A DNA stretch of 54,108 nucleotides from an uncultured Alphaproteobacteria bacterium (GTDB taxonomy: Bacteria; Pseudomonadota; Alphaproteobacteria; Micropepsales; Micropepsaceae): positions 1 through 54,108 of the forward strand of contig CAILUV010000052.1 in assembly GCA_903837555.1 (NCBI GenBank), written 5' to 3'. Below the pieces are notes generated by a model. That model was not told the DNA's origin. It saw nothing but the letters and a program-made list of their open reading frames with translations, and searched no databases. Made by a program: the position numbers and the translations under genes. Positions 8,291 through 16,792 of the stretch are shown here, in pieces; position 1 is the first letter of the stretch; every line of letters begins with the position of its first letter.

Positions 8291-10321
8291 GTGAATCCGA
8301 AAGACCTGTTCCAGCAAGCCCTCGCCGCCCACCAGGCCGGCAACCTCGCGCAAGCAGAAAGTCTGTATGCGCGGCTGCTGGCTGACAGGCCCGGGCACCC
8401 GCAGGTCACATATTTGATGGGCGCGTTGCGGGCTGCCCAAGGCCACAGCGCCGAAGCGGTAACCTTGCTGGAAACCGCGCTGGCCGCGCAGCCCGCCAAT
8501 CCGGCCGTGCTGCTGCATCTGGGAAATGCCCTGCAGGACCAGAGGCGATATGCGGACGCGGTGACGCGCTATGACCAGGCGCTAACGCACAAGCCGGAAT
8601 ATGCCGACGCGCTGAACAATCGCGGCAACGCGCTCGCAGCGCTGGACCGCTTCGACGAGGCCGTGGCCAGCTTCGATGCCGCGCTGGCGCTTCAGCCCGG
8701 CGATGCCAGCACTTGGTACAATCGCGGACTGGCGCTGCAACGGGCTAACCGGTTGGAAGAGGCCATCGCCTCCTTCGACAAGGCGCTTGCGATCCGCCCC
8801 GATCTTGGCGAGGCGTGGAACAATAAGGGCGGGGCGTTGCTGGCGCTCAAGCGTCCCCAGGACGCGCTGGCCAGTTTCGACCGGGCCTTGGCGCTGCAGC
8901 CGCAGAATGTGCAGGGTCTTATGAATCGCGGCACCACGCTGCAGACCCTCAAGCGGCATGCCGAGGCGTTGGCCGATTACGACCGGATTTTCGCGCTGGC
9001 GCCCGATTTTCCCGATGCCTGGGGAGAAGCGGCCAAGGCGGCGCTGTTTGCATGCGACTGGCCGCGCATGGCCAGGATCGCCGCGGACGCGCCGGCGCTG
9101 ATAGCGCGCGGCGCCAAGATCGATCCCTGGGTATTGCTCAGCTACAGCAATGACGGCGCGCTTCAGCGCGAATGCGCCGCGCGCGCTGTCCATAGTAGCG
9201 TCCTGCCGCAAATGCCCCAGCCGCTGTGGCGCGGCGAGAAATACGCGCATGCGAAAATCCGGCTGGCTTATCTGTCGTATGACTTTCGTGCTCACCCGGT
9301 CGGATATCAAGTTGCGCCGCTGCTCGAACAGCACGACCGCTCGCGCTTCGAGGTGATCGGAATTTCCACGGGACCGGATGACGATAGCGATGTTCGCCGC
9401 CGCATCCAGGCGGCCTGCGACCAGTTCCATCAGACCGACTATGCCGATCCCACCGGCACTGCCGAACTGTTGCGCAAGCTGGAAGTGGATGTCGCGATCG
9501 AACTGGGTGGGTTTACCGAAGGTCCGGGGTTGAATATTTTGGCTCATCGTCCAGCGCCGGTCCAGGTAAGCTGGCTGGGCTATGCGGGCACCACCGGCGC
9601 GGATTTCATCGACGCCGTTCTGGCCGACGCCATTGCCGTGCCATCGTCGCAGCAGGCGTTCTATGCCGAACGGATCGTCCACCTGCCAGACAGTTTTTTC
9701 CCCATGGACGGCGCGCGCCTGATCGCACCGCCACCCAGCCGCGCCGAAGCAGGCCTGCCAGAAGAGGCTTTCGTATTTTGCGCCTTCAACAACAATTTCA
9801 AGATCACCGCGCCGGTGTTCGACATCTGGATGCGGCTGTTGCAGCACGTGCCCGGCAGCGTACTGTGGCTGCGTGAAGGCGTGAACGAGACGCTGCGCCG
9901 CGAAGCGGTGGCACGGGGCGTGGCCCCCGAACGCCTGGTGTTCGCCGCGCATGTGCCACTGGAGGTGCACCACGCCCGCCATCAACTGGCCGACCTGCTC
10001 CTCGACACCCTGCCGTACAATGCCCATGCCACGGCGGCAGACGCGCTGTGGGCGGGCCTTCCGGTGCTTACGCGTTTGGGCGAAACCTACCCCGGGCGCG
10101 TCGCAGCCAGCCTGGTCACGGCAGCGGGCCTGCCGGAACTGGTGACACAGTCCGCCGAAGAGTATGAATCACTGGCGCTGGCATTGGCCCGCGATCCAGC
10201 CCGGCTCAAGGCGTTGCGGGAGAAGCTGGCGGCGAACCGCGCCACCGCGCCCCTGTTCGATACCCCACGGCTGGCGCGCAATATCGAAGCTGCCTATCTG
10301 GAATTGCTGAAAAAGGCCTAA
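8291..10321 (+). CDS. TPR-GT41 glycosyltransferase (SPINDLY/OGT-like)
   Basis: 676 residues. Roughly residues 1-250 are tetratricopeptide units (NPAVLLHLGNALQDQRRYAD, ALNNRGNALAALDRFDEAV and others). From about residue 315 the O-GlcNAc-transferase/SPINDLY catalytic region begins (KIRLAYLSYDFRAHPVGY), continuing through HRPAPVQVSWLGYAGTTGA and the C-terminal LLLDTLPYNAHATAADALWA. Eukaryotic members modify Ser/Thr of cytosolic proteins; bacterial targets are mostly unknown. The start is GTG at 8291, one base after the protease stop, indicating translational coupling. Its end overlaps the convergent hisG by 4 bases. Confidence 0.92.
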   Translation: MNPKDLFQQALAAHQAGNLAQAESLYARLLADRPGHPQVTYLMGALRAAQGHSAEAVTLLETALAAQPANPAVLLHLGNALQDQRRYADAVTRYDQALTHKPEYADALNNRGNALAALDRFDEAVASFDAALALQPGDASTWYNRGLALQRANRLEEAIASFDKALAIRPDLGEAWNNKGGALLALKRPQDALASFDRALALQPQNVQGLMNRGTTLQTLKRHAEALADYDRIFALAPDFPDAWGEAAKAALFACDWPRMARIAADAPALIARGAKIDPWVLLSYSNDGALQRECAARAVHSSVLPQMPQPLWRGEKYAHAKIRLAYLSYDFRAHPVGYQVAPLLEQHDRSRFEVIGISTGPDDDSDVRRRIQAACDQFHQTDYADPTGTAELLRKLEVDVAIELGGFTEGPGLNILAHRPAPVQVSWLGYAGTTGADFIDAVLADAIAVPSSQQAFYAERIVHLPDSFFPMDGARLIAPPPSRAEAGLPEEAFVFCAFNNNFKITAPVFDIWMRLLQHVPGSVLWLREGVNETLRREAVARGVAPERLVFAAHVPLEVHHARHQLADLLLDTLPYNAHATAADALWAGLPVLTRLGETYPGRVAASLVTAAGLPELVTQSAEEYESLALALARDPARLKALREKLAANRATAPLFDTPRLARNIEAAYLELLKKA

Positions 10322-11049
10322 GCCAGATCGGCGGAAAGCTTGCCCTGCAAACCGCCTGAAGGATCCAATCGGCTGAGTAGAATTTTACAGGCGGCCTTCG
10401 CCTCATCCGTCCAGTCGGCGGTGAGCGACGCCGCCAGATTGGCATAGCTGTCCAGGATCAATCCGTCGGCCAAAATCTTCAGGCCATTGCCCTTCAGCGT
10501 CGCGCCGGTGGTGGTGATGTCCACGATCACTTCGGCCGTACCCGCCGCGGGCGCGCCTTCGGTCGCACCCGCGCTGGGCACGATGCGGTAATCGGAAATG
10601 CGGTTCTGGGCGAAGAACTGGCGCGTCAGACGAGCATATTTGGTCGCCACCCGCAGGCGGCGGCGATGCGTGGCCGCATAGGCGGCGCAGACATCGTCCA
10701 GGTCCGCCATTGTTTCGACATCGATCCAGTATTCGGACACCGCCACCACGACGCGGGCATTGCCGAAGCCCAGCGATTTGAGCAGCGACACGCGACCCGT
10801 CAGTTCGGGCGCTTCCTCGCGCAGCAGGTCTTCACCGGTGATGCCCAGATGTACGTCGCCGCTGACCAGCGAAGAGGCGATTTCGCTGGCCGACAACAGC
10901 ATGATTTCGACATCGCCAATGTCCGGGAACGCGGCGCGATAGCCCCGCGCGCTGGTCTGCTGCATCGACAGGCCGGCGGTGACGAAGAATTCGTCGCACT
11001 TTTCTTTCAGGCGGCCCTTGGATGGGATCGCAAGCGTCAGAGCCGCCAT
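10318..11049 (-). CDS. hisG: ATP phosphoribosyltransferase catalytic subunit, short form
   Basis: 243 residues. HisG condenses ATP and PRPP in the first step of histidine synthesis. This is the short form that lacks the C-terminal regulatory domain and works only with HisZ, whose gene is immediately upstream. Visible motifs: LAIPSKGRLKEKC at the N-terminus, LGITGEDLL, and the PRPP loop EVIVDITTTGATLKGNGL (about 172-190). ATG at 11049 overlaps the hisZ stop as TGATG; a GTG three bases upstream is an alternative start. Confidence 0.95.
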   Translation of the reverse strand: MAALTLAIPSKGRLKEKCDEFFVTAGLSMQQTSARGYRAAFPDIGDVEIMLLSASEIASSLVSGDVHLGITGEDLLREEAPELTGRVSLLKSLGFGNARVVVAVSEYWIDVETMADLDDVCAAYAATHRRRLRVATKYARLTRQFFAQNRISDYRIVPSAGATEGAPAAGTAEVIVDITTTGATLKGNGLKILADGLILDSYANLAASLTADWTDEAKAACKILLSRLDPSGGLQGKLSADLA

Positions 11050-12182
11050 CACGCGCCTCCCGCGAAATTCTTGACCGCCAGCAGGCGTTCGGTGCGCAGG
11101 GCGCAGCCGATGGCGCTGACGGGCTGTTTGGCGCCCAGCATTTCCATCATCGAGTCATAACGGCCGCCGCCTGCGATCTGGACGGGACCTTCCTTGTCCC
11201 GCGCCCACAACTCGAACACGAAGCCGGTGTAATATTCCATGTTGCGGCCAAAGTGCGCAGTGAACTGCACCTGCGCCGGATCGACGCCCAGAGACTTCAA
11301 CGCCGCCAGCCGCGCGTCCATCGCCGCAAGCTGGGGGTCGAGGTTGATGCCCGCCGTCTTCAGCAAGGCGCGGGCCTGCGCCAGCGCCGTTTCGGCCGGC
11401 CCCGAAATGTCCAGCAGCTTGGCGATGGCATCGGCCACCTTGGCATCCAGTTTCAGCGCGGCGGCGTCGGCGGCACGGTCCATCGTGCGCGCGATGATTT
11501 CCTCGCGGGTGCGGCCCGCCAGCGGCGCGTCGGCATGGGTATCCAACAAAGCTTCGATCTCGGCCCGGCTGCCGGGCAGCGCGGCCTTGCGATCGCCATG
11601 ACCCAGCCAATAGAGCAGCGATTCCACATATCCGGCGCGCCAGAAGTGACGCTTGAGGCGCGCGCGCCATTGCACCGGCAACGCCAGCGCATCGACCAGC
11701 GCGCCGAACAGCGCTAGATCGCCGATACGCAGCGAAAAGTCCTTGAGGCCAGCAACCCGCAACGCCTCGATGGTCAGCGACAGGATTTCGGTTTCGCCCG
11801 CGGCGCGGTCATCCAGCCCCAACAGTTCGACGCCTGCCTGGAAAAACTGGGTGGCGCGGTGCGGCTCGCCCGGCTGGTGGCGAAAAACCAGGCCGTTATA
11901 GGCGATGCGGGCGGGAAAGCTGCGCCCCTGCTGCACTGCTTCACGGCAGATCGGAATAGTCAGATCCGGGCGCAGGCACAGTTCGCGGCCCGAGGGGTCC
12001 ATCAGCGTGAAGGTACGGCGGCGGATTTCTTCCCCTGAACGGTCGAGGAAGATTTCCGCCGGCTGCAATACCGCCGGCTCCTCGCGCACATAACCACGCT
12101 GCGCAAACAGATTCAGCAACGCCACCGCCTGGCCGTTCAGCGCATCGATGGCAGGATTATCGTAATAGGGAAATGCGGCCAT
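11049..12182 (-). CDS. hisZ: ATP phosphoribosyltransferase regulatory subunit HisZ
   Basis: 377 residues, a class II aminoacyl-tRNA synthetase core without the anticodon-binding domain. Motif-2-like LCLRPDLTIPICREAV and the HisA-like AGGGRYDSMMEML are visible. It is a HisRS paralogue that forms a hetero-octamer with short HisG and gives feedback control by histidine. ATG at 12182 ([11 protein letters not shown]) overlaps the hisS stop as TGATG. Having hisS next to hisZ puts the synthetase and its descendant in one operon. Confidence 0.93.
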   Translation of the reverse strand: MAAFPYYDNPAIDALNGQAVALLNLFAQRGYVREEPAVLQPAEIFLDRSGEEIRRRTFTLMDPSGRELCLRPDLTIPICREAVQQGRSFPARIAYNGLVFRHQPGEPHRATQFFQAGVELLGLDDRAAGETEILSLTIEALRVAGLKDFSLRIGDLALFGALVDALALPVQWRARLKRHFWRAGYVESLLYWLGHGDRKAALPGSRAEIEALLDTHADAPLAGRTREEIIARTMDRAADAAALKLDAKVADAIAKLLDISGPAETALAQARALLKTAGINLDPQLAAMDARLAALKSLGVDPAQVQFTAHFGRNMEYYTGFVFELWARDKEGPVQIAGGGRYDSMMEMLGAKQPVSAIGCALRTERLLAVKNFAGGA

Positions 12183-13660
12183 CAGGCCCTGCCCTTCAAC
12201 ATCGCCTTGATCTCGGCCACCAGATCGGCACGCCGGACGCTCTTCTGCGCCTCCCGATTGGCAACCCATTCGGCGCGGCTTTCCACCGACTTGGCCAGTT
12301 CGGCGCCCAGCGCGAGATCCTTCAGCGTGACTTCACCCCGGGTGCGTTCGTCGCCACCCTCGATCACCGCGATGGCGGCGCCGCGCTTGTCAGCATACTT
12401 GAACTGGTCGCCCATCTTGCCGCCCCCGACATAGGCTTCGGCGCGAATGCCTGCGGCGCGCAATTCCTGCACCATGGCGAAGCTGGCGGCGGCGTCGTTC
12501 TTGTCGAACACCGTCACCACCACAAGCGGCGCTTTCGCGGCCGCCATCAACCCGCGCGACGACAAAGCCGACATCAGGCGCGAAACGCCGATCGACACAC
12601 CGGTCGCCGGAACCTGCTGACCGGTGAAGCGCGCCACCAGATCGTCATAACGACCACCGCCCGCGACCGAGCCGAACACGACTTCCTCGCCGTCCTCATT
12701 CTTGACGGGGAAAGTGAGCTGCGCCTCGAACACCGCGCCGGTATAGTAATCCAGCCCGCGCACCACACCGGTGTCGAACATGATGCGGTCCGGACCGTAA
12801 CCACAGGCCGACAGCAATTTCACGATCTGCTCGAGTTCGTTCAGGCCCGCCGCGCCGATGGCGCTGCTGCCGACCAACGTCCCGATCTGCCGCAGATGGG
12901 CTTCTTCATCTTCCGCATCGGGCGCGACGAAGGCGAGAATGCGATGCGCCTGGTCGGCGGACAGCCCGGCACCCTTGGTGAAGTCGCCGGAGTCATCCTT
13001 GCGGCCCGCGCCCAGCAGTGCCGACACGCCCTCCACGCCCAGCCGGTCGATCTTGTCGATCGCCCGTAGCACAATACCGCGGCGCACGCGGTCATCCAGC
13101 GCCACGCCGCTTGCTTCCAGCACGCCATCCAGCAGCTTGCGGTTGTTCAGCTTGACGATGTAATCGCCGCGCTTCAGGCCCAGCGCTTCCATCGTGTCCG
13201 ACAGCATCATCAGCAGCTCGGCATCGGCCGAGGCGCTGGCGCTGCCCACCGTATCGGCGTCGAACTGGGTGAATTCGCGGTAGCGGCCCGGACCTGGCTT
13301 TTCGTTACGCCACACGCTGCCGGTCTGATAGCGGCGGAAGGGCTTGGTCAAATTCTGGAAATTGGCGGCGACATGGCGGGCCAGGGGCGCGGTCAGGTCA
13401 TAACGCAGGCTCATCCACTGATCGTCATCGTCCTTGAGCGAGAAGACGCCCTCATTGGGACGATCGACGTCAGGCAAAAACTTGCCCAGGGCATCGGTAT
13501 ATTCGAAGGCGGGGGTTTCCAGCGGATCGAAGCCATAGCTCTCGTAAACCGCCCGAATAGTCGCGAGCATCTTCTGCTCGGCCATGATCTCGGTCGCGCC
13601 ACGGTCGCGAAAACCGCGCGGCAGCCGGGCTTTGGGTTTGGATTGCTTGGGCGACGACAT
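12182..13660 (-). CDS. hisS: Histidyl-tRNA synthetase, alphaproteobacterial type
   Basis: 492 residues. It charges tRNA-His. The motif-2 region reads [14 protein letters not shown] (from residue 85) where most bacterial enzymes have an RPEGTAG-type sequence; RYDLTxPxAR is the form of eukaryotic and archaeal-like HisRS and of a clade of Alphaproteobacteria. [29 protein letters not shown] (HisA) and [11 protein letters not shown] (HisB) are also present, and the C-terminal 100 residues are the anticodon-binding domain. Start at 13660 ([20 protein letters not shown]) rather than the upstream open frame, since the conserved region begins right there. First gene of hisS-hisZ-hisG; a 161-base intergenic region separates it from the divergent CoA-transferase genes. 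The matching unusual tRNA-His is at 20098-20174. Confidence 0.95.
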   Translation of the reverse strand: MSSPKQSKPKARLPRGFRDRGATEIMAEQKMLATIRAVYESYGFDPLETPAFEYTDALGKFLPDVDRPNEGVFSLKDDDDQWMSLRYDLTAPLARHVAANFQNLTKPFRRYQTGSVWRNEKPGPGRYREFTQFDADTVGSASASADAELLMMLSDTMEALGLKRGDYIVKLNNRKLLDGVLEASGVALDDRVRRGIVLRAIDKIDRLGVEGVSALLGAGRKDDSGDFTKGAGLSADQAHRILAFVAPDAEDEEAHLRQIGTLVGSSAIGAAGLNELEQIVKLLSACGYGPDRIMFDTGVVRGLDYYTGAVFEAQLTFPVKNEDGEEVVFGSVAGGGRYDDLVARFTGQQVPATGVSIGVSRLMSALSSRGLMAAAKAPLVVVTVFDKNDAAASFAMVQELRAAGIRAEAYVGGGKMGDQFKYADKRGAAIAVIEGGDERTRGEVTLKDLALGAELAKSVESRAEWVANREAQKSVRRADLVAEIKAMLKGRA

Positions 13661-13821
13661 GGAATCCGGATCAATCTTGGAAAGTGCGCGGTTTGTACCG
13701 GCCCCCCGCCATGGCGGCAAGGAACTGTCATAACATATTAGATATCAATAGCTTACAAACGCACCAGCCTGGCTCTTGCCAGCCCCCATGTTGCGGTGCG
13801 AATAAAACCCAACCAACAAGG

Positions 13822-14547
13822 ATGCCGCGCTTGGCCCAGAGCAAAGTCTATCCCGATGCCGCCTCGGCGCTGAAGGGACTTACCTTCGATGGCATGACGG
13901 TGATGTCCGGGGGCTTCGGCCTGTCCGGCAACCCGGAAAACCTGATCACCGCGCTGAAGGAAGACGGCACCAAGAACATCACGCTCATCGCCAACAATTG
14001 CGGCGCCGACGGGCTGGGCCTGTGGGTGCTGCTAAACAACGGCCAGATCAAAAAAATGATCTCGTCCTATGTCGGCGAGAACAAGCTGTTCGAGGAACTC
14101 TATCTCACCGGCAAGCTGGAGCTGGAACTGACGCCGCAGGGCACGCTGGCCGAACGCATCAGCGCCGGCGGCGCGGGCATTCCCGCCTTCTACACCCGCA
14201 CCGGCGTCGGCACGGTGGTGGCGGAGGGCAAGCCCACCGAGGACTTTGATGGGCTTACCTATGTGCGCGAACGCTGGCTGCGCGCCGATGTGGCGCTGGT
14301 GAAGGCTTGGAAGGGCGACACCGAAGGCAATCTGATCTATCGCAAGACCGCGCGGAACTTCAATCCGATGATGGCGACCGCCGGCAAGGTCACCATTGCG
14401 GAAGTGGAAGAATTGGTCGAACCGGGCGAACTGGATCCCGACAAGATTCACACCCCTGGCATCTTCGTGCAGCGCATCCTGCAGGGGCGCGACTACAAGA
14501 AACATATCGAGCGCGTAACCACCCGCCCCCGCCCGGAGAATGCGTAA
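13822..14547 (+). CDS. scoA: 3-oxoacid CoA-transferase subunit A
   Basis: 241 residues. Alpha subunit of the succinyl-CoA:3-ketoacid (acetoacetate) CoA-transferase that activates acetoacetate with succinyl-CoA. Family features are [20 protein letters not shown], the CoA-binding [13 protein letters not shown] (about residue 34) and [14 protein letters not shown] at 13822 directly abuts an AAGG sequence; a TTG at 13831 (spacing about 9 from AAGGA) is the better-spaced alternative. Subunit B follows with a TAATG overlap. Confidence 0.93.
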   Translation: MPRLAQSKVYPDAASALKGLTFDGMTVMSGGFGLSGNPENLITALKEDGTKNITLIANNCGADGLGLWVLLNNGQIKKMISSYVGENKLFEELYLTGKLELELTPQGTLAERISAGGAGIPAFYTRTGVGTVVAEGKPTEDFDGLTYVRERWLRADVALVKAWKGDTEGNLIYRKTARNFNPMMATAGKVTIAEVEELVEPGELDPDKIHTPGIFVQRILQGRDYKKHIERVTTRPRPENA

Positions 14548-15188
14548 TGGCCTGGACCCGCGAACAAGTCGCCGCCCGCGCCGCCCGCGAATTGCAGGAC
14601 GGCTTCTACGTCAATCTCGGCATCGGAATTCCCACCTTGGTGGCGAACTATATTCCGGATGGCATGAAAGTGACGCTGCAAAGCGAGAACGGCATGCTGG
14701 GCATGGGGCCCTTCCCCTACCCGGGCGATGAAGACCCCGACCTGATCAATGCCGGCAAGCAGACCATCTCCGAACTGCCGATCACCAGCTATTTTTCCTC
14801 CTCCGACAGCTTCGCCATGATCCGCGGCGGTCACATTGATCTTTCCGTGCTGGGCGCGATGGAAGTGTCGGAAGACGGCGACATCGCCAACTGGATGATC
14901 CCGGGCAAGATGGTCAAGGGCATGGGCGGTGCCATGGATCTGGTGGCGGGCGTGAAAAAGATCGTGGTGGTAATGGAACACACCAACAAGGCGCACGAGT
15001 CCAAGATTCTGAAAGAATGCGACCTGCCGCTGACGGGCAAACAGTGCGTCGACATGATCATCACCGACCTGTGCGTCTTCACGTTGGAGCGCGGCAAGCG
15101 CGGCCTGACCCTGGTCGAGCTGGCGCCCAGCGTGACGCTTGACGAGGTCAAGGCCAAGACCCAGGCTGCGTTCGTCTCGGCCCTGTAA
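14547..15188 (+). CDS. scoB: 3-oxoacid CoA-transferase subunit B
   Basis: 213 residues, beta subunit. The catalytic glutamate that forms the acyl-glutamyl-CoA intermediate is Glu47 in [13 protein letters not shown], after the [16 protein letters not shown] segment. MKVTL...[19 protein letters not shown] and the tail match the family throughout. The ATG shares its A with the stop of scoA, so equal expression of both subunits is expected. It converges with the NHL gene with a 6-base gap. Confidence 0.94.
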   Translation: MAWTREQVAARAARELQDGFYVNLGIGIPTLVANYIPDGMKVTLQSENGMLGMGPFPYPGDEDPDLINAGKQTISELPITSYFSSSDSFAMIRGGHIDLSVLGAMEVSEDGDIANWMIPGKMVKGMGGAMDLVAGVKKIVVVMEHTNKAHESKILKECDLPLTGKQCVDMIITDLCVFTLERGKRGLTLVELAPSVTLDEVKAKTQAAFVSAL

Positions 15189-15194
15189 CGCCCG

Positions 15195-16631
15195 TTACTT
15201 CAGCAAGCCGCCGATGGTGGGCGAGCCGGTGCCGCTGCACCCGCTGGCGCCATAGCGCAGAAACTTCTGGATGCGCTTACCGTTATCGACTTCGGCGGTA
15301 TAGATGTTGCCCTTGGTGTCCAGGCTGACCTGGTGCAGCCAGTGGAATTCGCCGGCCATGCGACCCGCGCGCCCCAGACGCCCCAGCTCCTGCAGGTTGC
15401 TGCGGTTCACCACATAGATCGCCATGTTGGTGTTGTCGCCAATGTACAGGCAGCTCTGCGCCTTGTCGGTCGAGAAGTTCATCGACACCGCGCTGCCCGG
15501 CAGCACCGTATCGGTCTTCTCGCTCACCAGCGTCTCGGAGACAAAGCCGCACTTGCCCGCAATGCCGGTGGGATTGCTGCAGGGCTTGCCCAGCTCTGCA
15601 CTGTTGCGGTCGAACACCTGGACGCGGTTGTTGCCGCGGTCGCAGACATAGATCTTGCCGTCGGCGGCGACTTTCACGCAGTGGACCGGATTGCGGAAGA
15701 AGGCCGGCTTCTTGTTGCCCTTCCGGTAATCGTCCATCCAGCGGCCACCGGCAGCGGCGGCTTTGTCGTCGATCGGATTGGCGCCATAGGCGCCGAAATG
15801 GCCGACATACTTTCCGGTCTCGGCATCGACGATCAGGATACGGCGGTTTCCGTAGCCGTCGGCGACATAAAGACGGTTGGTGGTGGGATCGACCACCATG
15901 TCGGCGGGCAAGAACATCAGCGGCGTGCCGTTCCAGCCGCCATTGGTGTCGTTGCTGTCGGGACCGGTCGGGGTGCCGCCGATACGCAGCTTGAAATTGC
16001 CATCGCGGTCGAACTTCAGCACAAAGCCGTCGGCACCCTGCCTGTGGGTGGTCCAGGCGGAATTGGCGTTCACCGGCTGGCGGCCATTGCCCGCGATATA
16101 GACGTTGTCGTTATGGTCGACATAGATGCCGTGCTCGCTGTTGGGCCAGATGCACCCCGCTTCGACCTTGCACTTCTTTTCCAGCCAGCCCGGATCGGCC
16201 GGGCCACCCCAGGCGCGCAGCAGCTTACCGCTGGAATCGAACTGCATCACCGACGGCGCGGCATTGCAGCAATCGGCCAGCGGACCATTGGCACGGTCAA
16301 AGCCCAGCCCGTTCTTGCCACCGACCATGCCAGCAGTATCCAGCGCCGCTTCGTCATTGGTCATGGTGCGCGGGCGGTTGGAAATCCAGACCGTGTCGTG
16401 GCGGTCGACATACAGACCCGCGACCTGACCCAGCAGCCAGTTGTTGGGCAGATGCTGCGGCCAGGCCGGATCGGCCACGAAGCTGGGCACGGTCGCGCCG
16501 GAACCCTTGTTGTAGACGCCCGTCTGCTTCACCAGCCGGTCCATCACACCCTGCTTGAGGACATCGCTGCCTTGCGCCAGCGCGGCGCCCGAAACCATCG
16601 TCACGGCCAGCATCAACAGAATCTTGCGCAT
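15195..16631 (-). CDS. Secreted NHL-repeat beta-propeller protein
   Basis: 478 residues with a clear signal peptide (MRKILLMLAVTMVSGAALAQ). The mature part is a series of NHL-type blades: GLYVDRHDTVWISNR, GIYVDHNDNVYIAGN, DMVVDPTTNRLYVADGYGNR, CVKVAADGKIYVCDRGNNR and VSLDTKGNIYTAEVDNGKRI. Six cysteines or more suggest disulfides (CCNAAP, KKCKVEAGC). Such propellers act as extracellular binding scaffolds or enzymes of the peptidylglycine-lyase/SMP-30 class; no catalytic assignment can be made. It is divergent from the beta-helix gene. Confidence 0.88.
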   Translation of the reverse strand: MRKILLMLAVTMVSGAALAQGSDVLKQGVMDRLVKQTGVYNKGSGATVPSFVADPAWPQHLPNNWLLGQVAGLYVDRHDTVWISNRPRTMTNDEAALDTAGMVGGKNGLGFDRANGPLADCCNAAPSVMQFDSSGKLLRAWGGPADPGWLEKKCKVEAGCIWPNSEHGIYVDHNDNVYIAGNGRQPVNANSAWTTHRQGADGFVLKFDRDGNFKLRIGGTPTGPDSNDTNGGWNGTPLMFLPADMVVDPTTNRLYVADGYGNRRILIVDAETGKYVGHFGAYGANPIDDKAAAAGGRWMDDYRKGNKKPAFFRNPVHCVKVAADGKIYVCDRGNNRVQVFDRNSAELGKPCSNPTGIAGKCGFVSETLVSEKTDTVLPGSAVSMNFSTDKAQSCLYIGDNTNMAIYVVNRSNLQELGRLGRAGRMAGEFHWLHQVSLDTKGNIYTAEVDNGKRIQKFLRYGASGCSGTGSPTIGGLLK

Positions 16632-16792
16632 ACGACTCCCCGCCTTTTCTCCTTCTTAACCCAAGGATGGCGAACGAACCAGCAAGGACCGCGCGCCACC
16701 TTATGGTGCGGTGCGCAATTTTATTAGTGCAGAAGCCCTATTGACGAAAAAGTCCGGATGCCGCTGCATGGCGAAAAACTGGGGAGACGCAC

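Noticed and set aside
13684-13821. Extended start of the CoA-transferase subunit A
   Set aside because: The extra 46 residues are Cys/Pro-rich and unlike the family; conserved sequence starts at about 13822-13831.
16741-16746. TTGACG as -35 of the beta-helix gene
   Set aside because: No convincing -10 hexamer at 16-18 bases.
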